NCBI RefSeq assembly: GCF_007176755.1
Contig: NZ_BJTV01000010.1
Location: 186,001 to 250,000, forward strand
Direction: 5' to 3'
Length of the DNA: 64,000 nt
From: Streptomyces sp. 1-11
GTDB lineage: Bacteria; Actinomycetota; Actinomycetes; Streptomycetales; Streptomycetaceae
Part shown: positions 1 to 8,162 of the stretch, one piece after another
Numbering within the stretch: the first letter of the stretch is position 1
Layout of the letters: every line of letters starts with the position of its first letter
Position numbers and translations under genes: made by a program
The notes under the pieces: generated by a model
Told to the model about the DNA's origin: nothing
Databases searched by the model: none
The model's input: the letters and a program-made list of their open reading frames with translations, nothing else

Positions 1-2395
1 GGGTGACGCCGTGGGCGCCCGCGGCGCTGGCCCGGGTGCCCTGGTTCCTCAGGGTCACCCTGAAGGTGACCTCGTCGCCCGCCGTCGGGCTGGACGGGGA
101 GGTGGTCACCGCCGAGGCGACCAGGTCGGAGCTGTCGACGGGCTTGACGACCAGCGGACCGGGGCTGGTGTAGGTGTTGTTGGACTCGTTCTGCTCGATC
201 ACCGCGTCACCGTCGTCGGCGACGGCGCCGAGCGGGTAGGTCCCCGCGTCGCGCTGTCCGAGGGAGGCGGTGACGGTGGTCTTCTCCCCCGCCGCGAGGG
301 CGCCGACCTGCGCGGTGGCGGCCTTGGTGCCGCCGAGGGTCACGGCGACCCTGCTCGGCGGGGCGGCGGCCGGGCCGCTGTTGCGCACGGTGGCCGACAC
401 CGTGACGGAGTCCGACTCGACCGGGGCGGCCGGCGACACGGTCAGGCCGGTGACCTCCAGGTCGGGGTTGGGCGCCGGGACCCCGATCACCTGGAACTCG
501 GCGAGCTGGCCGCCGGTGGCGCCGGAGTTGGCCGTGAACCGCAGCCGCACGTCGGCCACCCGGGCGGTGACCGGGACGGTGACGGCGTTGCCGTCGGCCG
601 GGTCGAAGGTGTAGCTCCTCGCCGCGACCAGGGACGTGAAGCCGTCGGCGCTCTGCTCCCGGCCCAGCACCTCGATCGTCTGCGTCCGCCTGGCCCAGAG
701 GGAGTCCGGGTTCAGCTTCAGCACGAGGCGGTCCAGGTCGGCGTTGGCGCCCAGCTCGACGGTCAGCGTGTTCGGGTAGCTGCCGGCCGCGCCCTCCCAG
801 TAGGTCGTGGTGTTGTTGTCGTCGGCGTTCGCGGCGACGTAGGGGTCGACGGCGGAGGAGGCGGCGATGGGCTTGCCGACGGCGAGGTCGGAACCCGCGC
901 CCCCGGTGCCGTTGCGGGTCACGCTGTCGCTGGGCGCGGACCGGTTGCCGGCCGCGTCCCGGGCGCGCACGTAGTAGGTCACCGTGCGCGTCGGGGGCTG
1001 GGTGTCGGTGAAGGCGGTGACGTCACCGGCGACGCTGTCGCGCAGGGTGTTGTCGGCGTAGACGTCGTAGCCGGTGACCCGGGTGTCGTCCGTGGACGCG
1101 GTCCAGGTCAGCTTGATCGTGCCGGCCGCCGGCTCGGTGTACGCCAGGTTCGTGGGGGCGGTCGGTGCCTGGGTGTCGCCCTTGTCGCCGGTGCGGGTGA
1201 CGGTGTTGCTGTCGCCCGACTGGTTGCCGGCCGCGTCGCGGGCCCGTACGTAGTAGGAGACGGTCTCGCCGGCCGGGCGGATGTCGGTGTACGTGGTGAC
1301 GTCACCGGCGACGCCGGCCAGCAGCGAGCCGTTGGCGTAGACGTCGTACCCGGTCACCGCGACGTCGTCGGTGGCCGCGTGCCAGCTCAGCCGCACCTGT
1401 CCGGTGGCGGGCTCGGTGAGCGCCAGTCCGGCCGGGGCGCTGGGGGCCCGGGTGTCCCCCGTCAGCGGCCCGTACACCTCCATCTCGGCGATCTGGGCGC
1501 CTGGCTGCGCGGAGTTGGCCGTCACGAGCACCCGGACGTAGCGGGTGGTGGTGGCGTCCAGGGCGACGGTCGCCGAGTTGCCCGTCGCCGGGTCGAAGGT
1601 GAGGGCGCGGGAGGCGGTCAGATCGGTGAAGTCCGTGCCGTTCGCGCTGCCCTGGACCTTGAGCGTCTGGCTGCGCTTCTCCCAGCCGGCGGGCAGCCGC
1701 AGCACCACGCGGTCGACACGCACCGAGGAGCCGAGGTCGGCGCGCAGCCACTGCGGGAAGTCGTCGTTGCCGCTCTCCCAGTACGTGGCCCGGTTGCCGT
1801 CGCCCGCGTTCTGCGGGACGTACGTCTGGGTGTGGCTGCTCGCGGTCAGGATCCGGCCGGCGGCCAGGTTCGCCGACGACTCACCGGCGGCGTGCACCTC
1901 CAGCTCGGCGAGCTGCGCCGCGCGCCAGCCGGTGTTGGCGGTGACGTCGATCCGTACGAACCTGGTCCGGGCCGCCGGGAAGGCGACCGTGACGGTGTTC
2001 CCGGCCCCCGGGCTGAAGGTGTACGAGGCGGAGGTCTTCAGCGTGCTGAAACTCGTGCCGTCGGCGCTGCCCTGGACGGAGAGGGTCTCGGCCCGGCTCT
2101 CCCAGCCGGCGGGCAGCTTGAGGACGACCTCGTCCACGTTCTCGGTCGTGCCCAGGTCGGTCTGCACCCACTGGGGTAAGTCGGAGCCGGCGCTCTGCCA
2201 GTAGGTGCCCTGGTCGCCGTCGGTGATGTTCGCGGCGGCGTACTCGCTGTGGGCGCTGCTGGCCGACGACCTGTCCCCCAGTGCGATGTCCGGTCCTCCG
2301 GCGGCCCGGGCGGTCACCACCGGGCCGACCAGCGCCAGCAGGCTGGTCACGATCACGGCGCTCAGGCACCGCGATCCCCTTCTGCGGATTCTCAT
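1..2395 (-). CDS. Secreted multidomain discoidin/Fn3/CARDB protein (3' end outside window)
   Basis: Reading leftward from ATG at 2395, 798 codons are visible and the frame is still open at the window edge. The N-terminus (MRIRRRGSR followed by a hydrophobic stretch ending near TARAA) is a Sec signal peptide. Then come two F5/8-type C (discoidin) carbohydrate-binding domains (about residues 35-165 and 175-310), two fibronectin type III domains (about 320-410 and 415-500), a third discoidin domain (about 510-640), one CARDB-like adhesion domain and the start of another. This is the accessory part of a large extracellular polysaccharide-active enzyme or adhesin; any catalytic domain would lie beyond the window. 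An SD-like GAGGGA precedes the ATG. The divided neighbour is a MalR-like repressor, so control by sugar is plausible (inference). Confidence 0.85.
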   Translation of the reverse strand, partial: MRIRRRGSRCLSAVIVTSLLALVGPVVTARAAGGPDIALGDRSSASSAHSEYAAANITDGDQGTYWQSAGSDLPQWVQTDLGTTENVDEVVLKLPAGWESRAETLSVQGSADGTSFSTLKTSASYTFSPGAGNTVTVAFPAARTRFVRIDVTANTGWRAAQLAELEVHAAGESSANLAAGRILTASSHTQTYVPQNAGDGNRATYWESGNDDFPQWLRADLGSSVRVDRVVLRLPAGWEKRSQTLKVQGSANGTDFTDLTASRALTFDPATGNSATVALDATTTRYVRVLVTANSAQPGAQIAEMEVYGPLTGDTRAPSAPAGLALTEPATGQVRLSWHAATDDVAVTGYDVYANGSLLAGVAGDVTTYTDIRPAGETVSYYVRARDAAGNQSGDSNTVTRTGDKGDTQAPTAPTNLAYTEPAAGTIKLTWTASTDDTRVTGYDVYADNTLRDSVAGDVTAFTDTQPPTRTVTYYVRARDAAGNRSAPSDSVTRNGTGGAGSDLAVGKPIAASSAVDPYVAANADDNNTTTYWEGAAGSYPNTLTVELGANADLDRLVLKLNPDSLWARRTQTIEVLGREQSADGFTSLVAARSYTFDPADGNAVTVPVTARVADVRLRFTANSGATGGQLAEFQVIGVPAPNPDLEVTGLTVSPAAPVESDSVTVSATVRNSGPAAAPPSRVAVTLGGTKAATAQVGALAAGEKTTVTASLGQRDAGTYPLGAVADDGDAVIEQNESNNTYTSPGPLVVKPVDSSDLVASAVTTSPSSPTAGDEVTFRVTLRNQGTRASAAGAHGVT

Positions 2396-2447
2396 CAGTC
2401 CCTCGAATCTAGGCCTCATGAATGAAACGCATGGATGTCTTCTCTTT

Positions 2448-2458
2448 GCGTTGAACGC
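2448..2458. promoter_or_regulatory. Candidate LacI-family operator GCGTT-G-AACGC
   Basis: A perfect 5+1+5 inverted repeat, GCGTTGAACGC, lies about 53 bases upstream of the start of the secreted discoidin protein. LacI-family repressors usually bind such GC-flanked AACG/CGTT palindromes. The adjacent LacI-type gene makes it the likely regulator. This is inference from position and symmetry only. Confidence 0.35.
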
Positions 2459-2529
2459 TCAGAGAGTTCCAGAGAGCTGTTGAGTCGTCTACGCTGCCGA
2501 CGCGAGAACTTGTGGTCCAGGGCATACGA

Positions 2530-2578
2530 GAACACCGGTACGGGGACACCGCTGTGCGGTGTCCCCGTACCGGTGTTC
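2530..2578 (-). terminator. Strong hairpin terminator of the LacI-type gene
   Basis: Perfect 23-base arms at 2530-2552 and 2556-2578 enclose a 3-base loop. The hairpin begins 24 bases beyond the stop codon of the leftward LacI-type gene. It should separate that transcript from the secreted-protein gene in the same orientation. Confidence 0.85.
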
Positions 2579-2601
2579 GGCCGGGAGGCGAGGAGGCGGG
2601 A

Positions 2602-3612
2602 TCAGCCCGCGGGCGGGGGCGCCGTGGAGCCGCGGAGTACCAGTTCGGGCTCGAAGAGCAGCTCACCGGGGTGCGAACGGGTGCCCTGGAGCTGGGCGCA
2701 GAGCAACTCGACCGCCGCCCGGCCCATCGCCTCGATGGGCTGACGGACCGTCGACAGCGGCGGCTCGGTGCAGTTCATGAAGGCGGAGTCGTCGTAGCCG
2801 ACGACCGACACGTCCCCGGGGACGCTCAGTCCGCGCCTGCGCACCGCCCTTATGGCGCCGAGCGCCAGCGGGTCGCTGGCGCACACGATGCCGGTCACCC
2901 CGCGCTCCAGGAGCCGGGCGGCCGCGGCCTGTCCGCCCTCGAGCGAGAACATGGACCGCGCGACGAACTCCTCCGGCAGCTCGGCGCCGTTGCCGCGCGC
3001 CACCGCCCGGGCGGCCTCCAGCTTGCGGCGCGAGGGGACGTGGTCGCTCGGGCCGAGGACCAGCCCGATCCGCTCGTGCCCCAGGGAGGCGAGGTGGCGC
3101 CAGGCCTGCTCGACGGCGACGGCGTCGTCGCAGGCGACACAGGGGAAGTCGAGGCCCTCGATGGAGGCGTTGATCAGGACCACCGGGATGTCCCGCTCGG
3201 CGAGCTGCCGGTAGTGGTCGTGCGGCGCGTCGGCCTGCGCGAACAGACCGCCCGCGAAGACCACGCCGGACACCTGCTGCTGCAGCAGGAGGTCCACGTA
3301 GTCCGCCTCGGAGACGCCGCCCTTGGTCTGGGTGCAGAGCACCGGCGTCAGCCCCTGCTGGGCCAGCGCGGCGCCGATGACCTCGGCGAACGCCGGGAAG
3401 ATCGGGTTCTGCAGCTCCGGCAGGACGAGCCCGACCAGCCGGGCCCGCTCGCCGCGCAGCTGCGTGGGCCGCTCGTAGCCGAGGACGTCGAGAGCGGTGA
3501 GCACGGACTGGCGGGTCGACTCCGAGACACCGGGCTTGCCATTGAGGACACGACTGACCGTCGCCTCGCTGACCCCCACTTTCTTAGCCACCTGAGCAAG
3601 TCGTCGCGTCAT
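2602..3612 (-). CDS. LacI-family transcriptional repressor, MalR/Reg1-like
   Basis: 336 residues from ATG at 3612. Residues 2-50 form a LacI helix-turn-helix (QVAKKVGVSEATVSRVLNG) with hinge, followed by a periplasmic-binding-protein-like sensor domain (LVGLVLPELQNPIFPAF near 60, ending with PLSTVRQPIEAMGRAA). From memory the sequence is very close to MalR/Reg1, the maltose regulator of S. coelicolor and S. lividans. The malEFG genes are not next to it here, so it may be a paralogue rather than MalR itself. The -10-like TAGGCT ends only seven bases from the ATG, so the mRNA may be leaderless. A perfect CGCAATT-N10-AATTGCG repeat (3627-3650) just upstream suggests autoregulation. Confidence 0.9.
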   Translation of the reverse strand: MTRRLAQVAKKVGVSEATVSRVLNGKPGVSESTRQSVLTALDVLGYERPTQLRGERARLVGLVLPELQNPIFPAFAEVIGAALAQQGLTPVLCTQTKGGVSEADYVDLLLQQQVSGVVFAGGLFAQADAPHDHYRQLAERDIPVVLINASIEGLDFPCVACDDAVAVEQAWRHLASLGHERIGLVLGPSDHVPSRRKLEAARAVARGNGAELPEEFVARSMFSLEGGQAAAARLLERGVTGIVCASDPLALGAIRAVRRRGLSVPGDVSVVGYDDSAFMNCTEPPLSTVRQPIEAMGRAAVELLCAQLQGTRSHPGELLFEPELVLRGSTAPPPAG

Positions 3613-3626
3613 GTACGCAAGCCTAG

Positions 3627-3650
3627 CGCAATTCCCGCAAATGAATTGCG
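3627..3650. promoter_or_regulatory. Inverted repeat CGCAATT-N10-AATTGCG upstream of the LacI-type gene
   Basis: Perfect 7-base arms at 3627-3633 and 3644-3650 lie 15 bases upstream of the repressor start codon, overlapping its presumed promoter. This is the usual place for a LacI autoregulatory operator. Binding is inferred, not shown. Confidence 0.4.
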
Positions 3651-3719
3651 GTGATTGCCGCCCGCGTTGGCGGCGCGTGCGGCGCCGTCCGTTCCCGCGG
3701 ATCTCGCGTGCTTCTCGCT

Positions 3720-4904
3720 TCAGCGGGCCGAGCCCGGGTGGAACTTGGGGAGCCGTACGGTGATCTTCGTGCCGGCCCCGACGCCGGTCTCGATGACGAG
3801 GCCGTGGCCGTCGCCGTAGACCTGGCGCAGCCGCATGTCCACGTTGCTCAGGCCGATCCCGGCGGACGGCCCGCCGCGTCCGCGCAGCAGGTCGCGCAGG
3901 CGCTGCGGGTCCATGCCGACGCCGTCGTCCTCGATGACGACGCGGGCCTCGGTGCCCTCGTCCTCGGCGGTGATGGTGATCCGGCCGCGGTCCACGGACT
4001 CCTCCAGACCGTGTTTGAGCGCGTTCTCGACGAGGGGCTGCAGGCAGAGGAACGGCAGGGTGACGGGCAGTACCTCGGGGGCGATCCGCAAGGTCACCTC
4101 CAGGCGTCTGCCGAAGCGGGCGCGGGCGAGTTCCAGGTACTGCTCGATCGAGCGCAGCTCCTCGGCGAGCGTGGTGAAGTCGCCGCCCCGGCGGAAGGAG
4201 TAGCGCGTGAAGTCGGCGAACTCCAGCAGCAGTTCCCTGGCCCGCTCGGGGTCGGTGCGGACGAACGAGGCGATGGAGGCGAGCGAGTTGTAGATGAAGT
4301 GCGGGGATATCTGGGCGCGCAGGGCCCGGATCTCGGCCTCGATCACGCTGGAGCGCGCCCGGTCCAGGTCGACGAGTTCGAGCTGTACGGAGACCCAGCG
4401 GGCGACTTCCTCGGCGGCCCGCACCACGACGGCGGACTCCTGGTCGGCGAAGGCGGCCAGGGCGCCGGCCGCCCGGCCGTCGACCGTCAGCGGGACCACC
4501 ACCCCCCAGCGCACGGGGCAGCGGGCGTCGGGGCAGGCGAGCGGGAAGGTCCGGGTGCGCGCGGCGTGGGCGAGGTGGGCCTCGGCCGCGGCCCGGTGGT
4601 GGTCGCCGGCGCCGTCCCAGGCGAGCACGGACTCCTGGTCGGCGAGGGCGAGGGCGACGGTGCCGAGCAGCGGCCGCAGCCGGCGGGCCGCCTTGCGGGC
4701 GGTGTCCGGGGTGAGTCCGGCGCGCAGCGGCGGCGCGGCGAGGGAGGCGGTGTGCAGGGTGTGGAAGGTGGCCCGCTCGACCGGGGTGCCCACGTCGGCC
4801 GGGTTCTCCTGCTGCCGGCGGGCGCCGGCGTGGCCGAGGGCGGCGCCCAGGGCGAACAGTGCGAGAGCGGCCACGGCGAGGACGACGGTGCCCAGCGCGG
4901 TCAC
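3720..4904 (-). CDS. LytS-family sensor histidine kinase
   Basis: 394 residues from GTG at 4904, which overlaps the symporter stop codon as GTGA. One N-terminal membrane helix (about residues 3-26) is followed by a GAF-like region. The His_kinase domain has the phosphoacceptor motif AQISPHFIYNSL (around residue 200). The HATPase_c domain has ENALKHG and GIGLSNVDMRL. Such kinases phosphorylate LytTR-type regulators; the likely partner is the response regulator at 7167-8018, three genes away in the same direction. Tight coupling to the symporter suggests the transporter itself takes part in sensing, as in BtsS/YpdA-type and pyruvate/acetate symporter systems (inference). Confidence 0.88.
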   Translation of the reverse strand: MTALGTVVLAVAALALFALGAALGHAGARRQQENPADVGTPVERATFHTLHTASLAAPPLRAGLTPDTARKAARRLRPLLGTVALALADQESVLAWDGAGDHHRAAAEAHLAHAARTRTFPLACPDARCPVRWGVVVPLTVDGRAAGALAAFADQESAVVVRAAEEVARWVSVQLELVDLDRARSSVIEAEIRALRAQISPHFIYNSLASIASFVRTDPERARELLLEFADFTRYSFRRGGDFTTLAEELRSIEQYLELARARFGRRLEVTLRIAPEVLPVTLPFLCLQPLVENALKHGLEESVDRGRITITAEDEGTEARVVIEDDGVGMDPQRLRDLLRGRGGPSAGIGLSNVDMRLRQVYGDGHGLVIETGVGAGTKITVRLPKFHPGSAR

Positions 4905-6661
4905 GAGCGGCGTCCCGCGGCCCGCCGGGCACCGCCGTGCGGGACGCCCAGGGCGCTCGCCGGCTCGGGCAGGTGGAGCCGGGCCATCGTGGCGGCGACG
5001 GACGCCGGGACCCGGTGCCGGGTGGCCAGGGAGATCAGCACCATGGCCGCGAAGCCCACGGGCACCGACCAGACGGCCGGCCAGGCCAGCAGGGTGTGCA
5101 GCGGGCCGGATCCCGCCCCGCCGGCGATGGTCACGGTCACCGCGGTGAGCGCGGATCCGCCGCCGAGGAGCAGTCCGGCGACCGCGCCGGGCGGGGTCAG
5201 GCCGCGCCACCAGATGCCGAGGAGCAGCAGCGGGCAGAACGAGGAGGCGGACACGGCGAAGGCGAGACCGACCGCGTCGGCCACCGGCAGGTCGCTGACG
5301 ACGGCGCTGGCGGCCGTGGGCACCGCGATGGCGGGCAGGGTCGCGAGCCGGTAGTTGCGGATGCCGAGGGTGGGCAGTACGTCCTGGGCGAGCACCCCGG
5401 CCACGGACATGGTCAGTCCGGAGACGGTGGACAGGAACGCCGCGCAGGCGCCGCCGGCGACCAGGGCGCCCAGCAGGTCGCCGCCGGGCCCGCCGATCAG
5501 CCGCTGCGGCAGGACGAGCACCGCCGCGTCGGTGTCGCCGGTCAGCAGCAGGTCGGGGGCGTAGAGCCGGCCGAGCACGCCGTAGAGCGGGACCAGCAGG
5601 TAGAAGGCGCCGAGGAGTCCGAGGACGACGACGGTGGTGCGGCGGGCGGCCCGGCCGTCGGGGTTGGTGTAGAAGCGGACGACGACGTGCGGCAGGCCCA
5701 TGGTCCCGAGGAAGGTGGCGAGGATCAGCCCGTAGGTGGCGTACAGGCCGTTCTGTTCGCGGCCCTCCGACAGCGGCTGCGTCCAGCCGGCGGGGGCCGC
5801 GTCGGGCCCGCCGTCGCCGGGCAGCGGCACGGGGGCGCCGGGCGGGAAGTTCAGGGCGGTGCCGGGGCCGATCCGGTGGGTGCCCGCGCCGAGGGTCAGC
5901 GGGCCGCCGTCCAGGGGCCGTCCGTCGACCGTCCCGGTGACGGTGACGCGCACCGGCTCGTGGACGGTCAGGGTCAGCGGCCGGTCCACGGCGACCCGGG
6001 TGGAGCGCTGGAAGACGGGCCGCTCGTCCCAGGCGGGCGCCGGGGCCCGGTCGGCGCGCCAGGCGATGAGCAGGAACACGGCGGGCACCAGCAGGGCCGT
6101 GAGCTTCAGCCAGTACTGGAACGCCTGGACGAACGTGACGCTGCGCATGCCGCCGGCGGCCACCGCCACGGTGACCACGGCGGCGACGACCAGGCCGCCG
6201 GACCAGCCGGGCGCGCCGGTGAGCAGCCGCAGGATCAGCCCGGCACCACGGAGCTGGGGCAGCATGTAGAGCCAGCCGACGCCGACCACGAGCACCCCTG
6301 CGATCCGCCGCACGGCACGGGACTCCAGACGGGCCTCGGCGAAGTCCGGCAGGGTGTAGGCGCCGGACCGGCGCAGCGGGGCGGCGACGAAGGCGAGCAG
6401 GACCAGGAACCCCGCGGTGTAGCCGATGGGGAACCAGAGCATGTCGGCGCCCTGGGCGAGGAGCAGTCCGGCGATGCCGAGGAAGGAGGCGGCGGACAGG
6501 TACTCGCCGCTGACGGCGAAGGCGTTGAGCCGCGGCCGGACGCTGCGCGAGGCGACGTAGAAGTCGGAGGTGGTGCGCGAGACGCGCAGGCCCAGCGCGC
6601 CGACCAGCACCGTGGCCAGGACCACGGCCGACACCCCGGCGATTCCGTACGTCTGGTTCAA
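4901..6661 (-). CDS. Sodium:solute symporter (SSS family), ActP-like cation/carboxylate symporter
   Basis: 586 residues. The start is TTG at 6661, overlapping the upstream stop as TTGA; an in-frame stop lies just upstream, so there is no longer start. About thirteen hydrophobic segments are visible, with the SSS signature regions (TTSDFYVASRSV near 30, AVSGEYLSAASFLG near 50, GLPHVVVRFYTNPDG near 320). It resembles ActP/MctC transporters that take up acetate, pyruvate or similar monocarboxylates with Na+ or H+. A hydrophilic insert of about 90 residues (roughly 215-305) between helices is longer than in E. coli ActP and is common in actinobacterial members. The operon order is small membrane protein, symporter, kinase. 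Confidence 0.87.
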   Translation of the reverse strand: MNQTYGIAGVSAVVLATVLVGALGLRVSRTTSDFYVASRSVRPRLNAFAVSGEYLSAASFLGIAGLLLAQGADMLWFPIGYTAGFLVLLAFVAAPLRRSGAYTLPDFAEARLESRAVRRIAGVLVVGVGWLYMLPQLRGAGLILRLLTGAPGWSGGLVVAAVVTVAVAAGGMRSVTFVQAFQYWLKLTALLVPAVFLLIAWRADRAPAPAWDERPVFQRSTRVAVDRPLTLTVHEPVRVTVTGTVDGRPLDGGPLTLGAGTHRIGPGTALNFPPGAPVPLPGDGGPDAAPAGWTQPLSEGREQNGLYATYGLILATFLGTMGLPHVVVRFYTNPDGRAARRTTVVVLGLLGAFYLLVPLYGVLGRLYAPDLLLTGDTDAAVLVLPQRLIGGPGGDLLGALVAGGACAAFLSTVSGLTMSVAGVLAQDVLPTLGIRNYRLATLPAIAVPTAASAVVSDLPVADAVGLAFAVSASSFCPLLLLGIWWRGLTPPGAVAGLLLGGGSALTAVTVTIAGGAGSGPLHTLLAWPAVWSVPVGFAAMVLISLATRHRVPASVAATMARLHLPEPASALGVPHGGARRAAGRRS

Positions 6662-7029
6662 CGCCCGGTCACGTCACCCTCGTTGCGCTCGGCCCGGCGG
6701 ACGTACCAGGCTCCGGCGCAGAGCAGGACCGGGTACGGCGCCACGCCGAGCAGCAGCCAGACGGCGAGCGGGACGTCGTGCCGCGCGCCGCCGGCCGGGA
6801 CGAGCCGCAGGAGTACGGGGAGCGGTCCGAGGGAGGCGGCGAGCAGGGCCGTCGTGGTGAGAGCGGCCCGGAGCTGACGGCGCATCAGCGAACGGACGGA
6901 GGCGTCGTCGCCCGGGGTTGCGGCGCGGCCGCCGGGCGGGGCGGCGGCGCGGGGCGGGGGGAGGCCGGCGCGGTCGGTGCGGGGGCGTCCGGTGACCACC
7001 TCCCTGCGAGGGACGGATTCCGCACCCAT
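6658..7029 (-). CDS. Small two-helix membrane protein, DUF485-like symporter partner
   Basis: 123 residues from ATG at 7029, with GGGGAG six bases upstream as SD. The first 50 residues are hydrophilic and Pro/Arg/Ala rich. Two membrane helices follow (about 57-75 and 85-105), then a charged tail (YVRRAERNEGDVTGR). Small proteins of this layout, called DUF485, sit directly upstream of actP-type symporters in many bacteria. Its stop codon overlaps the symporter TTG, so the two are probably translated together. Function unknown; it probably assists the transporter. Confidence 0.7.
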   Translation of the reverse strand: MGAESVPRREVVTGRPRTDRAGLPPPRAAAPPGGRAATPGDDASVRSLMRRQLRAALTTTALLAASLGPLPVLLRLVPAGGARHDVPLAVWLLLGVAPYPVLLCAGAWYVRRAERNEGDVTGR

Positions 7030-7166
7030 CACGCACTCCCCGGCACCGCGGTGATCACCCTTGTTGCCGCGAGTGTACGCAGCGCGGGGGCGGTCAGGTA
7101 GACACCGGACGCGGATCGCCGCCGGGCCGCCGCGGCCGCCGCGCGCGGGTCCGGCGACCGCCCGCG

Positions 7167-8018
7167 TCACCGCCGTCCGCGTACCGTGCCCCGGGCCCGC
7201 GCGGCCAGCAGGTCCCGCAGTTCCCGGGCGTTGCGGCGGCTCACGGCGAGGATCCGGTCGCCGATCCGGACGGTCAGGTTGCCGCCGTCCAGGCGGAGTT
7301 CCTCGATGCGGCCGAGGGCGACCAGGCGGCTGCGGTGGATGCGGACGAAGCCGCGCGGGCGCCACTGCTCCTCCAGGGTGGTCAGCGGGACGCGCACCAG
7401 GTGGCTGCCGTGCGGGGTGTGCAGGCGGGCGTAGTCGCCCTGGGCCTCGACGTAGGTGATGTCGGCGACGGGCACGAACCGCGTCACGCCGCCGAGTTCC
7501 ACGGGGACCTGGTCGCCGGGGCCGCCCGCCGGGGCGGGGCCGGACGGCGGGAGCCGGGGCGGTCGGGGTCCCTGCCCGGCCCTGGTCAGTTCGGCGACCC
7601 GCCGTACGGCCTCCGCGAAGCGTTCCTTGCGCAGGGGCTTGAGCAGGTAGTCGACGGCCTTGAGGTCGAACGCCCGCAGCGCGAAGTCCTCGTGGGCGGT
7701 GACGAAGACGATCAGCGGCGGGTCCGGGTGGCGGCCGAGCAGACCGGCCAGGTCCAGGCCGCTCAGGCCGGGCATGTTGATGTCGAGGAAGACGACGTCG
7801 AAGGCGTCCGGGCCGCCGGGGCCCGCCGCCGTGGCGTCCTCCAGCAGGCGCATCGCGGCGGTGGCGTCCAGGGCGGGTACGACGCCGCCGATCCGCTCGT
7901 CCTGCTCCAGGAGGTACAGCAGTTCCCCGAGCGCGGGTTCCTCGTCGTCCACCGCGAGCGCGCGCAGCGGCTCCTGCCCGTCGCCGGCCCGCGGCCCGGG
8001 CCGTCCGGCCGCGCCCAT
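7167..8018 (-). CDS. LytTR-type response regulator
   Basis: About 283 residues. I chose ATG 8018 because GAGGAG lies nine bases upstream; ATG 8027 touches that SD. The receiver domain (to about residue 140) has the acidic pocket DDEE, the phosphoacceptor Asp in VVFLDINMPGLSG, and the conserved K in DYLLKPL. A Pro-rich linker leads to a LytTR DNA-binding domain (YVEAQGDYARLHT, FVRIHRSRLVAL, AVSRRNARELRDLL). It is the likely partner of the LytS-type kinase at 3720-4904. The 137-base gap between it and the small membrane protein gene probably carries the target promoter. Confidence 0.88.
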   Translation of the reverse strand: MGAAGRPGPRAGDGQEPLRALAVDDEEPALGELLYLLEQDERIGGVVPALDATAAMRLLEDATAAGPGGPDAFDVVFLDINMPGLSGLDLAGLLGRHPDPPLIVFVTAHEDFALRAFDLKAVDYLLKPLRKERFAEAVRRVAELTRAGQGPRPPRLPPSGPAPAGGPGDQVPVELGGVTRFVPVADITYVEAQGDYARLHTPHGSHLVRVPLTTLEEQWRPRGFVRIHRSRLVALGRIEELRLDGGNLTVRIGDRILAVSRRNARELRDLLAARARGTVRGRR

Positions 8019-8162
8019 GTCCCGCATCTCCTCGTCCCCCGCCCTCTCGTCCTCCGCCGGACCGCCGGTTCCCGCGCCGGCGTACGCGCGCGCGTCCGCC
8101 CGAAGGCATCCTCGCCCCTCGGTGCCGCGGCCGTCGAGAAGCCGGCCGGCACCGCGCGCCGG

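Noticed and set aside
11..2179. Long rightward open frame of 722 codons
   Set aside because: It runs antisense to the discoidin/Fn3 gene; its Gly/Arg/Val-rich product is a GC-driven shadow without domains.
2602..4932. Very long leftward frame joining the LacI-type gene with the region of the kinase gene
   Set aside because: Only the last 336 codons are a real protein; the first part is out of frame with the LytS kinase and has no domain.
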